A stretch of DNA of 64,000 nucleotides from Pilimelia anulata (lineage in GTDB: Bacteria > Actinomycetota > Actinomycetes > Mycobacteriales > Micromonosporaceae), in NCBI RefSeq assembly GCF_014647895.1, contig NZ_BMQB01000011.1, positions 62,001 through 126,000 on the forward strand. Direction: 5' to 3'. Shown here piece after piece: positions 42,505-51,127 of the stretch. Under the pieces are notes generated by a model. It had not been told where the DNA came from. It did no database searches and saw only the letters and a program-made list of their open reading frames with translations. Numbering within the stretch: position 1 is the stretch's first letter; every line of letters begins with the position of its first letter. The position numbers and the translations under genes are program-made.

Positions 42505-43900
42505 GCTGGTGATCACGCTGCGCGGGCCGGGCTGGCGGGCCGCGCTCGCCGTCGAGCCGCCGCGCGGGGCCGGGCGGACGGCCACGTTCACCGTGCCGGC
42601 GCTGGGCGCGGAGTCCGGCCGGTACCGCACGGTCACCGCCCGGGTCCGGTACACCGGCGCGCAGAACCGGCTGCCCGACGGCTGGGCCGACTGGCACGTC
42701 AAGCTGTACCGCTGCGACACCGCCGGCGACGTGGACGCGCTGCGCCGGCACCTGCGCCAACAGGCCGTGGACCTGCAGCGCGCCAACGCCGACCTGGAGG
42801 GGCCGGCGCGGATCCCGATCGAGCCGCCGTGGGCGGTCGTCCCGGTCCAGATCATCCGCGGCGACGGCCAGCAGGAGAGCCTGCAGGACCTGCAGACCGA
42901 GCTGGCCGCCCCGGTCGAGCGGGTGGTGGAGCGGGCCGACTCGCCGCTGCCGGCCTGGTTCGGCGACGAGCAGCCCGCGCCCGAGCTGTGCCTGCTGGCC
43001 ATCTCGCCGCGGATGGAGGAGCTGGACTGGGACGGCTACCGCCCGTCGCCGGGCACCGAGCACCTGGCCGAGTTCGTCGACCTGGCCGCCGGCCTGGACG
43101 CGATGCACCGGGTCGGGCTGGCCCACTGCGACGTCAAGCCGGCGAACGTCTGCCGGTACTCCCGGGCCGGCGCCGCCGGGTACGTGCTCATCGACACCGA
43201 CGCCGCGGTCCGGCTGCACCCGGCGCCGACGATGCTGCGCACGACCGAGTGGTACGAGTACGCCGGCGTCGCCGAGTGGCGCGCCCTGCCCGCCGCCGAC
43301 CGCCCGGCGATCGACCCCGGCCTGCTGCGCGCCCAGGACCGGTTCGGCTTCGCGATCGTCGTGCTGACCGCGCTCGCCGGCCGGGACTGGGTGGACCGCA
43401 TCCTGCTCCAACCCGACGAGGAGGACAACGGCGCCCGCCCCGCCGACGACCGCGCGCTGGTCGCCGCCGCGCTGCGCCGGCTGTGGCCGGACCGCCCCGA
43501 CCGGCACTGGGCGCCGCTGATCGAGGCGCTGGTGGCGCCGTTCAGCCGGGCCGGCACCGCCCCGGCGATCGAGGCCGGCGGCTGGTCGGCGCGGGCGTGG
43601 CTGGACCGGGTCCGGGCCGCCGAGGCCGCCTGCGTCCCCCGCCCCGCCGCCGGCGCCGCGGTGCCGCTGCCGCGGGCGGACGTCGGCCCGTACGAGCGGC
43701 ACCTGGCGCGCATCCGGGACCGCGCCAACGCCGGCCGGGCGGTCAAGCGCGAGCGGATCGAGCGGGTGTTCCACGCCCTGCGCGAGACCGCCGAGGAGCT
43801 GGCCGTGCGGGCCGCGGTCGGCCGCGCCGCCGCCTGGTGCGGCGGCCTCGCCGCCCTCTCGCTCGTGATCACCATCGGCGCCGTCGGAATGGGGAAGTAG
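42494..43900 (+). CDS. Membrane-anchored protein kinase-like protein
   Basis: A 468-residue protein with AGGAGGGGG before the ATG at 42494. The C-lobe of a Ser/Thr kinase fold is visible: AHCDVKPANV at 210-219, where HRD is HCD but the catalytic Asp213, Lys and Asn218 remain, and LIDTDAAVRL at 232-241 in place of DFG. A possible ATP-site Lys is in WHVKLY (Lys70), but no glycine-rich loop is seen. A helical region follows, and one membrane helix near the C-terminus (CGGLAALSLVITIGAVGM). It may be an atypical active kinase or a pseudokinase. As with PknA/PknB it is encoded with SEDS, PBP and FHA partners. Confidence 0.75.
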   Translation: MPAELVITLRGPGWRAALAVEPPRGAGRTATFTVPALGAESGRYRTVTARVRYTGAQNRLPDGWADWHVKLYRCDTAGDVDALRRHLRQQAVDLQRANADLEGPARIPIEPPWAVVPVQIIRGDGQQESLQDLQTELAAPVERVVERADSPLPAWFGDEQPAPELCLLAISPRMEELDWDGYRPSPGTEHLAEFVDLAAGLDAMHRVGLAHCDVKPANVCRYSRAGAAGYVLIDTDAAVRLHPAPTMLRTTEWYEYAGVAEWRALPAADRPAIDPGLLRAQDRFGFAIVVLTALAGRDWVDRILLQPDEEDNGARPADDRALVAAALRRLWPDRPDRHWAPLIEALVAPFSRAGTAPAIEAGGWSARAWLDRVRAAEAACVPRPAAGAAVPLPRADVGPYERHLARIRDRANAGRAVKRERIERVFHALRETAEELAVRAAVGRAAAWCGGLAALSLVITIGAVGMGK

Positions 43901-44197
43901 ATGGATCAGTGGCACCCGCCGCTGCCGCGCCTGGCCGCCGTCCGCCGCCGGGCCGCCGCCGCGTGCGGGCCGGCGAGCAGGCTGGACCTGCTCGGGTACC
44001 GGCTCGGCGAGTGGCTGGCCCGCGGCCGGGGCGCCCCGGCCGCCATCGTGGACGAGGTCGAGCCGTGCCTGGCCGGGTACCTCGACGCCGCCGCCCGGGC
44101 CGGCCGCCGCTGGGGTACCGCGGCCGGCGTCGTGCTCGGCCTGGCCGCGGCCGCGCTGATCGCCGCCGCCGGCTGGCTGTGGGCGGTGGTCGCGTGA
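43901..44197 (+). CDS. Small membrane protein of the SEDS-PBP operon
   Basis: A 98-residue protein whose ATG directly follows the TAG of the kinase-like gene. The first 70 residues are soluble and helical (RLAAVRRRAAAACGPASRLD, LGYRLGEWLARGRG); a single membrane helix at about 75-97 (AAGVVLGLAAAALIAAAGWL) ends the protein. Its stop overlaps the GTPase start as GTGA. Family not recognised. The tail-anchored layout mirrors that of the kinase-like protein upstream, and it could serve as an adaptor placing the GTPase at the membrane (inference). Confidence 0.7.
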   Translation: MDQWHPPLPRLAAVRRRAAAACGPASRLDLLGYRLGEWLARGRGAPAAIVDEVEPCLAGYLDAAARAGRRWGTAAGVVLGLAAAALIAAAGWLWAVVA

Positions 44198-46035
44198 TCG
44201 CCCGCTGGCGCCGCCGCACGCCGGCCGACCAGGGCAGCCCGCAGGCCGAGCGGTTCGGCTGGAACTGCCCGGTCTGCGGCTCCGGCCTGGGCGCCGACCC
44301 GCGGCTGGTGACCGTGCAGCGGCCGTCCGGCGAGCGGCACACGATGTTCGCCGACCCGCCGTCGTTCCGGCTCGAGGTCGGGTACGCCGACCGGGACAAC
44401 CGGCTGCCCTGGCGCGTCCGCACGCTGGGCCGCAACTTCAAGCCCGAGGAGTCGCCGAACCCGCGGTTCAACGAGCGGGAGGTGTCCTTCGTGTACCTGC
44501 TCTGCGGCGACGGCCACATCTTCCCCGACCCGGACGCCCCCGCCGCCGCGGGCCGCCGGTCCGGCGCCGACGAGCTGGCCGACTGGAACATGATCGCGCT
44601 GCTCGGGGCGCCGGCCAGCGGCAAGACGTACCTGGTCCTGCGCATGCTCAACCAGAGCCTGGACAACCCGCACCGGCTGGCCCCGCGCGGCGACGACGCC
44701 CGGGTCCGGCGGCGGGCGCTGGGGCGGCTGGAGGAGGTGCCGCTGACCGTCCGGGCCCGCGAGTACGCCCAGACGCTCAGCGAGGGCCTGGCGATCCTGC
44801 CCACCGGCACCAACACCGAGGGCATGCCCGCCGGCATCCTGGCCGAGCACCTGCCGGACGCGCTGGAGGCGGTCCGCCGGATGATCCGGGTGTCGGTCGT
44901 CAACGGCCCGGACCGGGCCGCCGACTGGGGCCTGCGGTTCCGCCAGCCGCTCGTGCTGCGCACCGACTGCGCCGGCCGGCAGACCTGGACCGGCCTGGCC
45001 GACCTGCCCGGCGAGCTGTTCGCGCCGGACGCCCCCGACCGCGAGGCCGTCCAGCTCCGCCACTACGACGGCCTGCTCTGGGTGGTCGACCCGCTGATCT
45101 CCGACCACGCGCTGCACTGGCTGCGCGACGGCTTCGGCACCGACGCCTCGTACGGCGAGATCCTCGACGGCAGCCTCCGCCCCGGCACCACCGCCCTCGG
45201 CGCCGACGTCACCCGGGCCAACCGGGACCTGATCCAGATGGAGATCGGCCAGCAACTCTCCCTGGTGGACAACATGTTCGCCGTCGACCAGGGCAAGGCT
45301 GTCGACATCCACCTGGCGATCACCAAGTGCGACCTGATCCGCGCCGCGCTCCCCCGGCCCGGCGGCGCCGGGCACCCGCTGGCCGACCTCGGCGAGCCGG
45401 GCGCGGTCGGCTACGGCGCGGCGGTGTACCTGTCCTTCGCCGCCCAGCGCTGGGCCGACCGGACCGACGGCGCCGCCGACCCGGCCGCCGCGGCCGACGA
45501 GGGGGCGGCGAGCCTGCTCGGGTACCTGCGCGCCGGTGTCGCCGCCGCCGACGAGGTCCGCGAGCGCCGGGCCCGCCAGGTCGCGGCCGCACTGCTGGAC
45601 CACTACTCCGACCCGGCCGCGTTCTGGCGCCTGGTGCACGGCGGCGAACCGGACACGATCGGCATCGGCAACCCCGACGCCGAGCCCGGCCTGACGGCCC
45701 GCACCGTCGCCGTACCGTCGATCGCCGCCCACCTCGACCGCGCGCTCGAGCCCGGCGGCGCCGGGCGGCTGCTGCTGCGCGACCTGGTGATGTCGACGGT
45801 CGGCTGCGGCATCGCGTACGGGCTGGGGCACGACGACTCGCTGTACAAGGTCCTCAGCGAGCCGTGGCTGAACCTGCGGGTGTTCCTCTGCTCCCCGCTC
45901 GGCACGGTCCCCCGGGTGACCGAGGGCAACCGGCTGGCCCCGCTCGCGGCGGGTACCCGCTTCCAACCGGCCAAGGCCCGCTCGGCCGCGTTGACGCAAC
46001 TGTTGGTGTCGGTGCTCGGGAAGGCGCGGAGCTGA
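44194..46035 (+). CDS. Zinc-ribbon GTPase (TRAFAC-type, possibly of the double-GTPase group)
   Basis: A 613-residue cytosolic protein, GTG start at 44194 (GTGA overlap). Residues 24-28 give CPVC and 104-108 CGDGH, a split zinc-binding module. G-motifs are all present: G1 GAPASGKT at 138-145, G3 DLPG at 270-273 and G4 TKCD at 377-380, so this is a GTPase rather than a generic ATPase. The C-terminal 200 residues form an additional helical region (SLYKVLSEPWLNLRVFLCS). Zn-ribbon GTPases of this sort have been described in actinobacterial NTP-dependent conflict and signalling operons; membership in that group is my inference. It probably acts as the switch of the operon. Confidence 0.75.
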   Translation: MIARWRRRTPADQGSPQAERFGWNCPVCGSGLGADPRLVTVQRPSGERHTMFADPPSFRLEVGYADRDNRLPWRVRTLGRNFKPEESPNPRFNEREVSFVYLLCGDGHIFPDPDAPAAAGRRSGADELADWNMIALLGAPASGKTYLVLRMLNQSLDNPHRLAPRGDDARVRRRALGRLEEVPLTVRAREYAQTLSEGLAILPTGTNTEGMPAGILAEHLPDALEAVRRMIRVSVVNGPDRAADWGLRFRQPLVLRTDCAGRQTWTGLADLPGELFAPDAPDREAVQLRHYDGLLWVVDPLISDHALHWLRDGFGTDASYGEILDGSLRPGTTALGADVTRANRDLIQMEIGQQLSLVDNMFAVDQGKAVDIHLAITKCDLIRAALPRPGGAGHPLADLGEPGAVGYGAAVYLSFAAQRWADRTDGAADPAAAADEGAASLLGYLRAGVAAADEVRERRARQVAAALLDHYSDPAAFWRLVHGGEPDTIGIGNPDAEPGLTARTVAVPSIAAHLDRALEPGGAGRLLLRDLVMSTVGCGIAYGLGHDDSLYKVLSEPWLNLRVFLCSPLGTVPRVTEGNRLAPLAAGTRFQPAKARSAALTQLLVSVLGKARS

Positions 46036-46036
46036 G

Positions 46037-48373
46037 ATGGACGTGATCCGGGTGCAGTACGCCGACATGGTCGGCATGGGCTTCAGCCGCTACGAACCGC
46101 CGGACGAGCCGAAGGTGGGCCGGGCCTTCTGGGACACCGCCCACCGGCTCCTGCGCGCGGAGGTCGTCCAGCCCCCGGCCAGCCTCCGCTCGACCCTCGG
46201 CCATCCGATCTGGAGCCTGCGGATCGTGGACGTGGACGGCCTCGGCGACTTCTGGTGCTTCGCCGAGCAGGGCCGCTCGGGCAGCTTCGGCATGGCCGGC
46301 ACCTGCCGGTTCAGCTTCGTCTCCACCGACTGGCACCCGGCCGAGGTGTGGGCGGCCGGCGCCCGGTCGGCCGCGGCCGACCACCCCGACGCCCCCGACG
46401 GCCCGGCCGACCTCGCCGACACGCTGCCCCGGGTGCTGGCGGCGCTGGCCGCCGGCGCGAACCGGGTGCCGCTACCGGGGACGCCCGCCGCGGCGGCCAC
46501 CGTGCTGGCCGCGGTCCTGCGGGGCGTGCCCGGCGCGCTGGCGGCCGACCGGATCTGGTCGACCTGCCCGTTGCAGCTCCCCGAGCCGCGGGACCACCCG
46601 CTCGTCGCCGCCCGCTGGCCCGCGGAGTTCCGGCAGAGCGGCAGCAGCCTCGGCCGCCAGCTCGACGACCTGCTCGACCGCCCGCTGCCCGAGCGGGTCG
46701 CCGACGTCCTGCCGGACCAGCGCCACCGGGACGCCCTGACCTGGCTGGCCCGGCACGCCGAGCGGGGCGCACCCGACCACCCCGACCGGCCGTGCGAGCT
46801 GGTCCGCCGCAGCGCCGCCGCCGGCCTGCCCGAACTGCTGGACGTGATCGCGCTGGAGGTCCAGCCCCTGCACTGGACCGACGTGCCCCGCGCGCTGGAC
46901 AGCGCCGGCGGCAAGCGCCGCCTCGCCGACGAACCCGGCCTGGTCGCCGACTGGGCCCGGCAGGAGCCGGCCGCCGCCCTGGACCGGTACGGCCGCGAAC
47001 GCGACGTACAGCTCCGCGCCGAACTGGCCATGGGCGTGGTCGAGGCGCAGGCCCACACCGGCCGCAACGTCGCCGGCCTGCCGCTGGCCGGCACCCCGGC
47101 GCGCACGTCGAAGAAGCTCGCCGCCCTGCTCGTCGCCGAGTACCCGGAGGACGACCGGGCCGCGGTGATCGCCCGGTTCACCGTGCCCGGCGGCGTCCTC
47201 GCCGACCCCGGCACGCTCGCCACCCTGCACGACTGGCTGCGCCACGACACCCACCTGGACCCGCACCGGCATCCGGCCCTGTTCCCGATCCGCCCGGCGG
47301 TCATCACCGGCGGCATCGGCCCCGACGGAAACCTGTCCCCCACGGCCTCGGCCGAACTGGGCCGCGCCGACGCCCCGGTGCGCGACCTGGTCGGCCTCCT
47401 GCCGGGCGTCGGCCACCTCGCCGCCGACGCCGCCGCCGCGCTGACCGCCGCCGTGCTGCGGCTCGACCCCGCCGACGACGACGAGGCGCTCCGCGACCTC
47501 GCCGCGGTGCTGGCCGAGGCCGCCGGCGCCGCCGACACCCACGGCGCACAGGGCTGGCTCGCCGGGGTACTGGCCGGACTGGGCCGCCGCGGGATCGGCC
47601 AGCGCGAGACCCGGCAATTCCTGTACGGCGCGCTGGCCACCTTCCACGGACACCGGCTCGACGCCCTGACCGACCCGCAGTTGATCGCCGTGTACCGGCA
47701 GCTCGGCGCCGGCCCCGACGCCCCCGCGGCGGCCCGCGCCCTGCTCGCCACCGCCGACGCGCTGCCCACCGTGGTCCCGTACGACCGGCACGAGGAGCAG
47801 TACGACGAGCGGTTCTCGGCCACCGACCGCGCGGGCCTCGACGGCCTCGACAGCACGCCGTTCCACGACCACCCGGACGCCGGCGACCCGCAGCCGGGCC
47901 GCCGGCTGCCCCGGCCCCGGCTGGCCACCGGCACCTGGCCGCGCTGGGTCACGGCGGCCGCGGTCGCGGGTGCGTTGGGGGTCGGCGGACTGGCCGGCGC
48001 GGCGCTGACCGCCGGCACCGCGGCCCCGCGCACGGCCGCGCCCGCCGGCCGCACGCCGCCGCCCACCACGCCGCCCCGCACAGCGCCGCCGGCGACCCGC
48101 CCCGAGGAGTTCGTCCTCCCCGCCGGCGCCGACGCCGCGAACCAGTTGCTGGACCGGCTGCGGCGCCTGGGCGACCCGCGCGTCCAGGCCGCCCTGCTGC
48201 TGTGGACGACCGCCGACGACGACCCCACCCCGCTCGACCAGGAGCCCCCCGCGGTCGCCCGCCTGCGCGGCGTGCTGGAGGACCGCCGGACCACGGTCGT
48301 CGCCCACCCCACCGCCGCCGAGGGCCAGGCAGCGACCACCATCCGCGTGATCCTGCTCCTCCCGACCGCGTAA
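46037..48373 (+). CDS. Large single-pass membrane protein of the SEDS-PBP operon
   Basis: A 778-residue protein starting one base after the GTPase stop. The N-terminal 130 residues contain a beta-rich segment (VIRVQYADMVGMGFSRYEPP, FWCFAEQGRSGSFGMAGTCR). Residues about 150-620 are helical and Ala/Leu/Asp-rich without a motif I recognise. A membrane helix near 635-655 (WVTAAAVAGALGVGGLAGAA) precedes a Pro/Thr linker and a small C-terminal domain ending RVILLLPTA. With a cytosolic N-terminus the last 110 residues would face the wall. GTPase-associated proteins are often encoded next to such GTPases; a partner role is inference. The operon ends at the following hairpin. Confidence 0.7.
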   Translation: MDVIRVQYADMVGMGFSRYEPPDEPKVGRAFWDTAHRLLRAEVVQPPASLRSTLGHPIWSLRIVDVDGLGDFWCFAEQGRSGSFGMAGTCRFSFVSTDWHPAEVWAAGARSAAADHPDAPDGPADLADTLPRVLAALAAGANRVPLPGTPAAAATVLAAVLRGVPGALAADRIWSTCPLQLPEPRDHPLVAARWPAEFRQSGSSLGRQLDDLLDRPLPERVADVLPDQRHRDALTWLARHAERGAPDHPDRPCELVRRSAAAGLPELLDVIALEVQPLHWTDVPRALDSAGGKRRLADEPGLVADWARQEPAAALDRYGRERDVQLRAELAMGVVEAQAHTGRNVAGLPLAGTPARTSKKLAALLVAEYPEDDRAAVIARFTVPGGVLADPGTLATLHDWLRHDTHLDPHRHPALFPIRPAVITGGIGPDGNLSPTASAELGRADAPVRDLVGLLPGVGHLAADAAAALTAAVLRLDPADDDEALRDLAAVLAEAAGAADTHGAQGWLAGVLAGLGRRGIGQRETRQFLYGALATFHGHRLDALTDPQLIAVYRQLGAGPDAPAAARALLATADALPTVVPYDRHEEQYDERFSATDRAGLDGLDSTPFHDHPDAGDPQPGRRLPRPRLATGTWPRWVTAAAVAGALGVGGLAGAALTAGTAAPRTAAPAGRTPPPTTPPRTAPPATRPEEFVLPAGADAANQLLDRLRRLGDPRVQAALLLWTTADDDPTPLDQEPPAVARLRGVLEDRRTTVVAHPTAAEGQAATTIRVILLLPTA

Positions 48374-48426
48374 CGGCCCGCACCAGCCGACCCGCAACGG
48401 CGGGAGCGAGGGCGCGTACGGCCCGA

Positions 48427-48500
48427 GGTGGGAGGGGGCGGGTGCCCCGGCAGGGGATCAAGCCTGACCGCCCCTGCCGGGGCACCCGCCCCCTCCCACC
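48427..48500. terminator. Perfect 30-base inverted repeat between convergent units
   Basis: Positions 48427-48456 and 48471-48500 are exact reverse complements over 30 bases, with a 14-base loop (ATCAAGCCTGACCG). It lies 54 bases after the operon's last stop and 40 before the stop of the convergent DUF4407 gene. It is the longest hairpin in the window and a clear bidirectional terminator candidate. Confidence 0.9.
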
Positions 48501-48540
48501 GCCCCCGCGACCAGCCCCCAGCCATCGAGCCGCCCCGCGG

Positions 48541-50031
48541 TCAGCCCGCCCGCGCCCCCGGGTCCGACCCGCGCGAATCCCGCAGCTCCCCGTTCTCCGT
48601 CGGCCACGGCAGGTACCCGTCCGCCCCCGCCTGCTCCCGGTACCGCGGCCGCGGTACCCCGCCACCCCCGCGCAGCCCCCGCCACCACCCCGCCCGCGGC
48701 GGCGGCCGATGCGCCGCCGGGTACCCCGCCGGTGCCGGCGCCTCGTTCAGCTTCGCCGCCCGCCAGTCGTCGATCGCCCGCCCGTACACGTCCACCTCGG
48801 CCGCGACCATCCGCTCCACGAGCCCGTCCACGGCCTCGTCCTCGCGCTGCCGGCGGATCTCCAACTCCCGGACCGACAGCGCCCGTTCCAGGTCGTACGC
48901 CGCCTCGGCCGTGTCGATGTCCCGCTTCTCGGCGTGCGCGAGCACCTTGTCGTACAGCGTCGGCGGCCCGAGGCTCATCAGGAACTTCACCGCCACCGGC
49001 AGGATCTCGATGGCGATGATGAACGCCCACAGCCCGAGGTACGCCGCCCGCAGCGTGCCGTTGTGCCCGGTCAGCTCCTGCAGCGCGCTCAGCCGGGCGA
49101 GCAGCCCGCGGTCGTTGCGCTTGTCGTCGGTGAACTTGGCCGATTCGAGGTCGCGCAGCCGCTTGAGCCCGTCCAGCTCGGTGCGCGTCGCGGTGAGCTG
49201 CCCGCCGGCGGTGGCGCGTACCTTGCCGGCGTTGGCCGCCCGGTCGGCGGCCAGCTTCGCGCCGGCGGCGTCCAGCCGGGCCTTGGCCGAGTCCCGCTCG
49301 CGCTTGGCCGCGTCGGCGGCGGCCTGCTTGCGCCGGTACGCCGCGCCCTCGCCCTCGACCCCGGTGCCGCCGGTGCCGTCCAGCTCGGCGAACGCGGCCT
49401 TCTCGGCGGCCCGGGCCTTGCTCTCCAGCGCGTTGTACTGCTTCTCCAGCTCGGCGACGGCCGGGTCCTTGACGGTGTCGTCGTCGGTGGGGCCGCCGTT
49501 GACGACCCGCTGGAGCTTGGCGACCTCGGTCTCCAGGCCGGGGATGCGGGCGAACCGGGTGTCGGTGCGCAGCCGCTCCTCGTGCGCGTTCAGCTCCCGC
49601 TGCTCGATCACGTTCAGCTCGGCGTTGATCTCGTTCTGGAAGACGAACAGGACCAGCGGCGTCGACACGACCGCGCCGATGATCAGCGCGAGGAACACCC
49701 GCGGCAGGGCGACGGCGAGATTCTGGTACCAGCGCTCCCGGCGCTGCGAGGCCGTCACCAGCCAGCGGTCCAGATTCATGATCGCCAGGCCCCAGAGCAG
49801 CGCCGCGGGGACGGCCGCCAGCAGCGCCGCCCCGGCGCCCATGGTCAGCGCGAACGCGAACGACATCGCCGCCATCGCCGCCGTGGTGAGGACCACGCCG
49901 CCGACGCCGACGAACTTGCGCCGCTCCCGCGGCACCTTGGCCAGCGCCTCGGGGTCGGCGCCGGAGAGCCAGATGAGCAGCCCGCCCGCGCGGCCGGTGG
50001 CGTGGGGAGCGTCGGTGCGGGGGGCGGCCAC
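48541..50031 (-). CDS. DUF4407 membrane protein with long coiled coil
   Basis: A 496-residue protein with GTG start at 50031. Four membrane helices are visible: two early (GVVLTTAAMAAMSFAFALTM, GAALLAAVPAALLWGLAIMN), one near residue 100 (FLALIIGAVVSTPLVLFVFQ) and one near 340 (AYLGLWAFIIAIEILPVAVK). Between the last two is a highly charged coiled-coil region (EQRELNAHEERLRTDTRFAR through RTELDGLKRLRDLE). This is the DUF4407 architecture, of unknown function. The cytosolic tail (370-496) is charged, then Pro-rich. It is convergent with the SEDS-PBP operon and shares its terminator; whether it works with that operon is not shown. Confidence 0.85.
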   Translation of the reverse strand: MAAPRTDAPHATGRAGGLLIWLSGADPEALAKVPRERRKFVGVGGVVLTTAAMAAMSFAFALTMGAGAALLAAVPAALLWGLAIMNLDRWLVTASQRRERWYQNLAVALPRVFLALIIGAVVSTPLVLFVFQNEINAELNVIEQRELNAHEERLRTDTRFARIPGLETEVAKLQRVVNGGPTDDDTVKDPAVAELEKQYNALESKARAAEKAAFAELDGTGGTGVEGEGAAYRRKQAAADAAKRERDSAKARLDAAGAKLAADRAANAGKVRATAGGQLTATRTELDGLKRLRDLESAKFTDDKRNDRGLLARLSALQELTGHNGTLRAAYLGLWAFIIAIEILPVAVKFLMSLGPPTLYDKVLAHAEKRDIDTAEAAYDLERALSVRELEIRRQREDEAVDGLVERMVAAEVDVYGRAIDDWRAAKLNEAPAPAGYPAAHRPPPRAGWWRGLRGGGGVPRPRYREQAGADGYLPWPTENGELRDSRGSDPGARAG

Positions 50032-50378
50032 TACGGCTCTCTCCGATCGGTGCGGTCGACATCGGTGCGGTCGACATCGGCCGGGGTAGCGACTCCGCGC
50101 AGCGGCAGCGGGCCGAGGGACCGACCGGGTGCCCGGGGCGCCCGCGGCGGCGCCGCCCGGTGCGCGTGTGCGGGCGGCGCCGACCAGTCGAGAGTGCGCG
50201 CGGCGGACCACCGCGGGGCGAGCGGCTGCGCCGCCCGGCTGAGCCGCCCGCGCCGGGCCGCACCGAACGGCGCGGTGCCGATCCGGGCCAGTGCCCACCG
50301 CAACCCCCACGGGACCCGGGTGAGCCCGCGCAGGAGCGCCGGTAGGCGGCCCCGGCGCCGGCCGTACGCGCGCCACAT
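50031..50378 (-). CDS. Possible small Arg-rich protein coupled to DUF4407
   Basis: A frame from ATG 50378 encodes 115 residues, MWRAYGRRRGRLPALLRGLT then WALARIGTAPFG, with a C-terminal DVDRTDVDRTDRREP that reflects the DNA repeat below. It ends in TAG whose last base is the first base of the DUF4407 GTG, the TAGTG arrangement seen in coupled genes. No family is recognised and the Arg/Pro/Ala composition is also what random high-GC frames give, so this is tentative. Confidence 0.4.
   Translation of the reverse strand: MWRAYGRRRGRLPALLRGLTRVPWGLRWALARIGTAPFGAARRGRLSRAAQPLAPRWSAARTLDWSAPPAHAHRAAPPRAPRAPGRSLGPLPLRGVATPADVDRTDVDRTDRREP
50046..50080. repeat. Tandem 15-base direct repeat
   Basis: ATCGGTGCGGTCGAC occurs at 50046-50060 and 50061-50075, followed by a partial third unit ATCGG. 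It lies 15 bases upstream of the DUF4407 start codon. Confidence 0.85.
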
Positions 50379-50593
50379 GCTCGTCGACCCTACCGGCGTC
50401 GCGGGCTCCGGCGTCCACTCCGGAGAGTGGTCGGGGCGCATTCGAGGCGGACGGCCCGGGTGGACCGCACCGCGGGGCGCGGCCGACCGGCCACCCGACC
50501 ATCGGTTACGGTCCGTCCGGCCGGCCCGGGGTCACACCTTCCGCGGTACGCCGAATCCGCCCCGGCGCGGCGGCGCGGTGGAAGACTGGTCGC

Positions 50594-51127
50594 ATGGTCC
50601 GGCTGCGCGCGGTAGTGGTGGTACCGGTCGTCGTCGCCACGGCGGCCGCGGCCGCGTTCGGCCTGTACTGGTTCGAGCCCTGGCGGCTGGTCACGGACAC
50701 CGAGGTGCGCGAGGCGCTGCCCAGCGTCGCCGCGACCGGCTCCCCGGGCCCGGCGGCGACGGGCAACCACCTGCTCGCGACCGGCACGTTCGTCAGCCAC
50801 GAGCACGGTACGAGCGGCGGCGTCCGCGCCGTCCGGCTGGCCGACGGCCGGCGGCAGTTGCTGCTGGTGGGGCTGCGCACGTCGGACGGCCCGGACCTGC
50901 GGGTGTGGCTGACCGACCGGCCGGTGCTGCCGGGCGTCGCGGGCTGGCGCGTGTTCGACGACGGGCGCCGGCTCGAGCTGGGCCCGCTGAAGGGCAACCG
51001 CGGCGACCAGGTGTACCCGATCCCGGAGTCCGCCGACCTCGGGGCGCTGACCAGCGTCACGATCTGGTGCCGCCGGTTCGCGGTGTCGTTCGGCGCGGCG
51101 GCGCTCACCCCGACCGGCGTCGGCTGA
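50594..51127 (+). CDS. DM13 domain membrane-anchored protein
   Basis: A 177-residue protein. The ATG at 50594 gives an N-terminal anchor (VVVVPVVVATAAAAAFGLYW), then a DM13 domain at about 55-175: TGTFVSHEHGTSGGVRAVRL, LLLVGLRTSDGPDLRVWLTD, ELGPLKGNRGDQVYPIP and VTIWCRRFAVSFGAAAL. DM13 domains are proposed to take part in extracellular redox or electron transfer; here the only Cys is the one in IWCRRF. It is monocistronic in appearance. Substrate or partner unknown. Confidence 0.88.
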   Translation: MVRLRAVVVVPVVVATAAAAAFGLYWFEPWRLVTDTEVREALPSVAATGSPGPAATGNHLLATGTFVSHEHGTSGGVRAVRLADGRRQLLLVGLRTSDGPDLRVWLTDRPVLPGVAGWRVFDDGRRLELGPLKGNRGDQVYPIPESADLGALTSVTIWCRRFAVSFGAAALTPTGVG

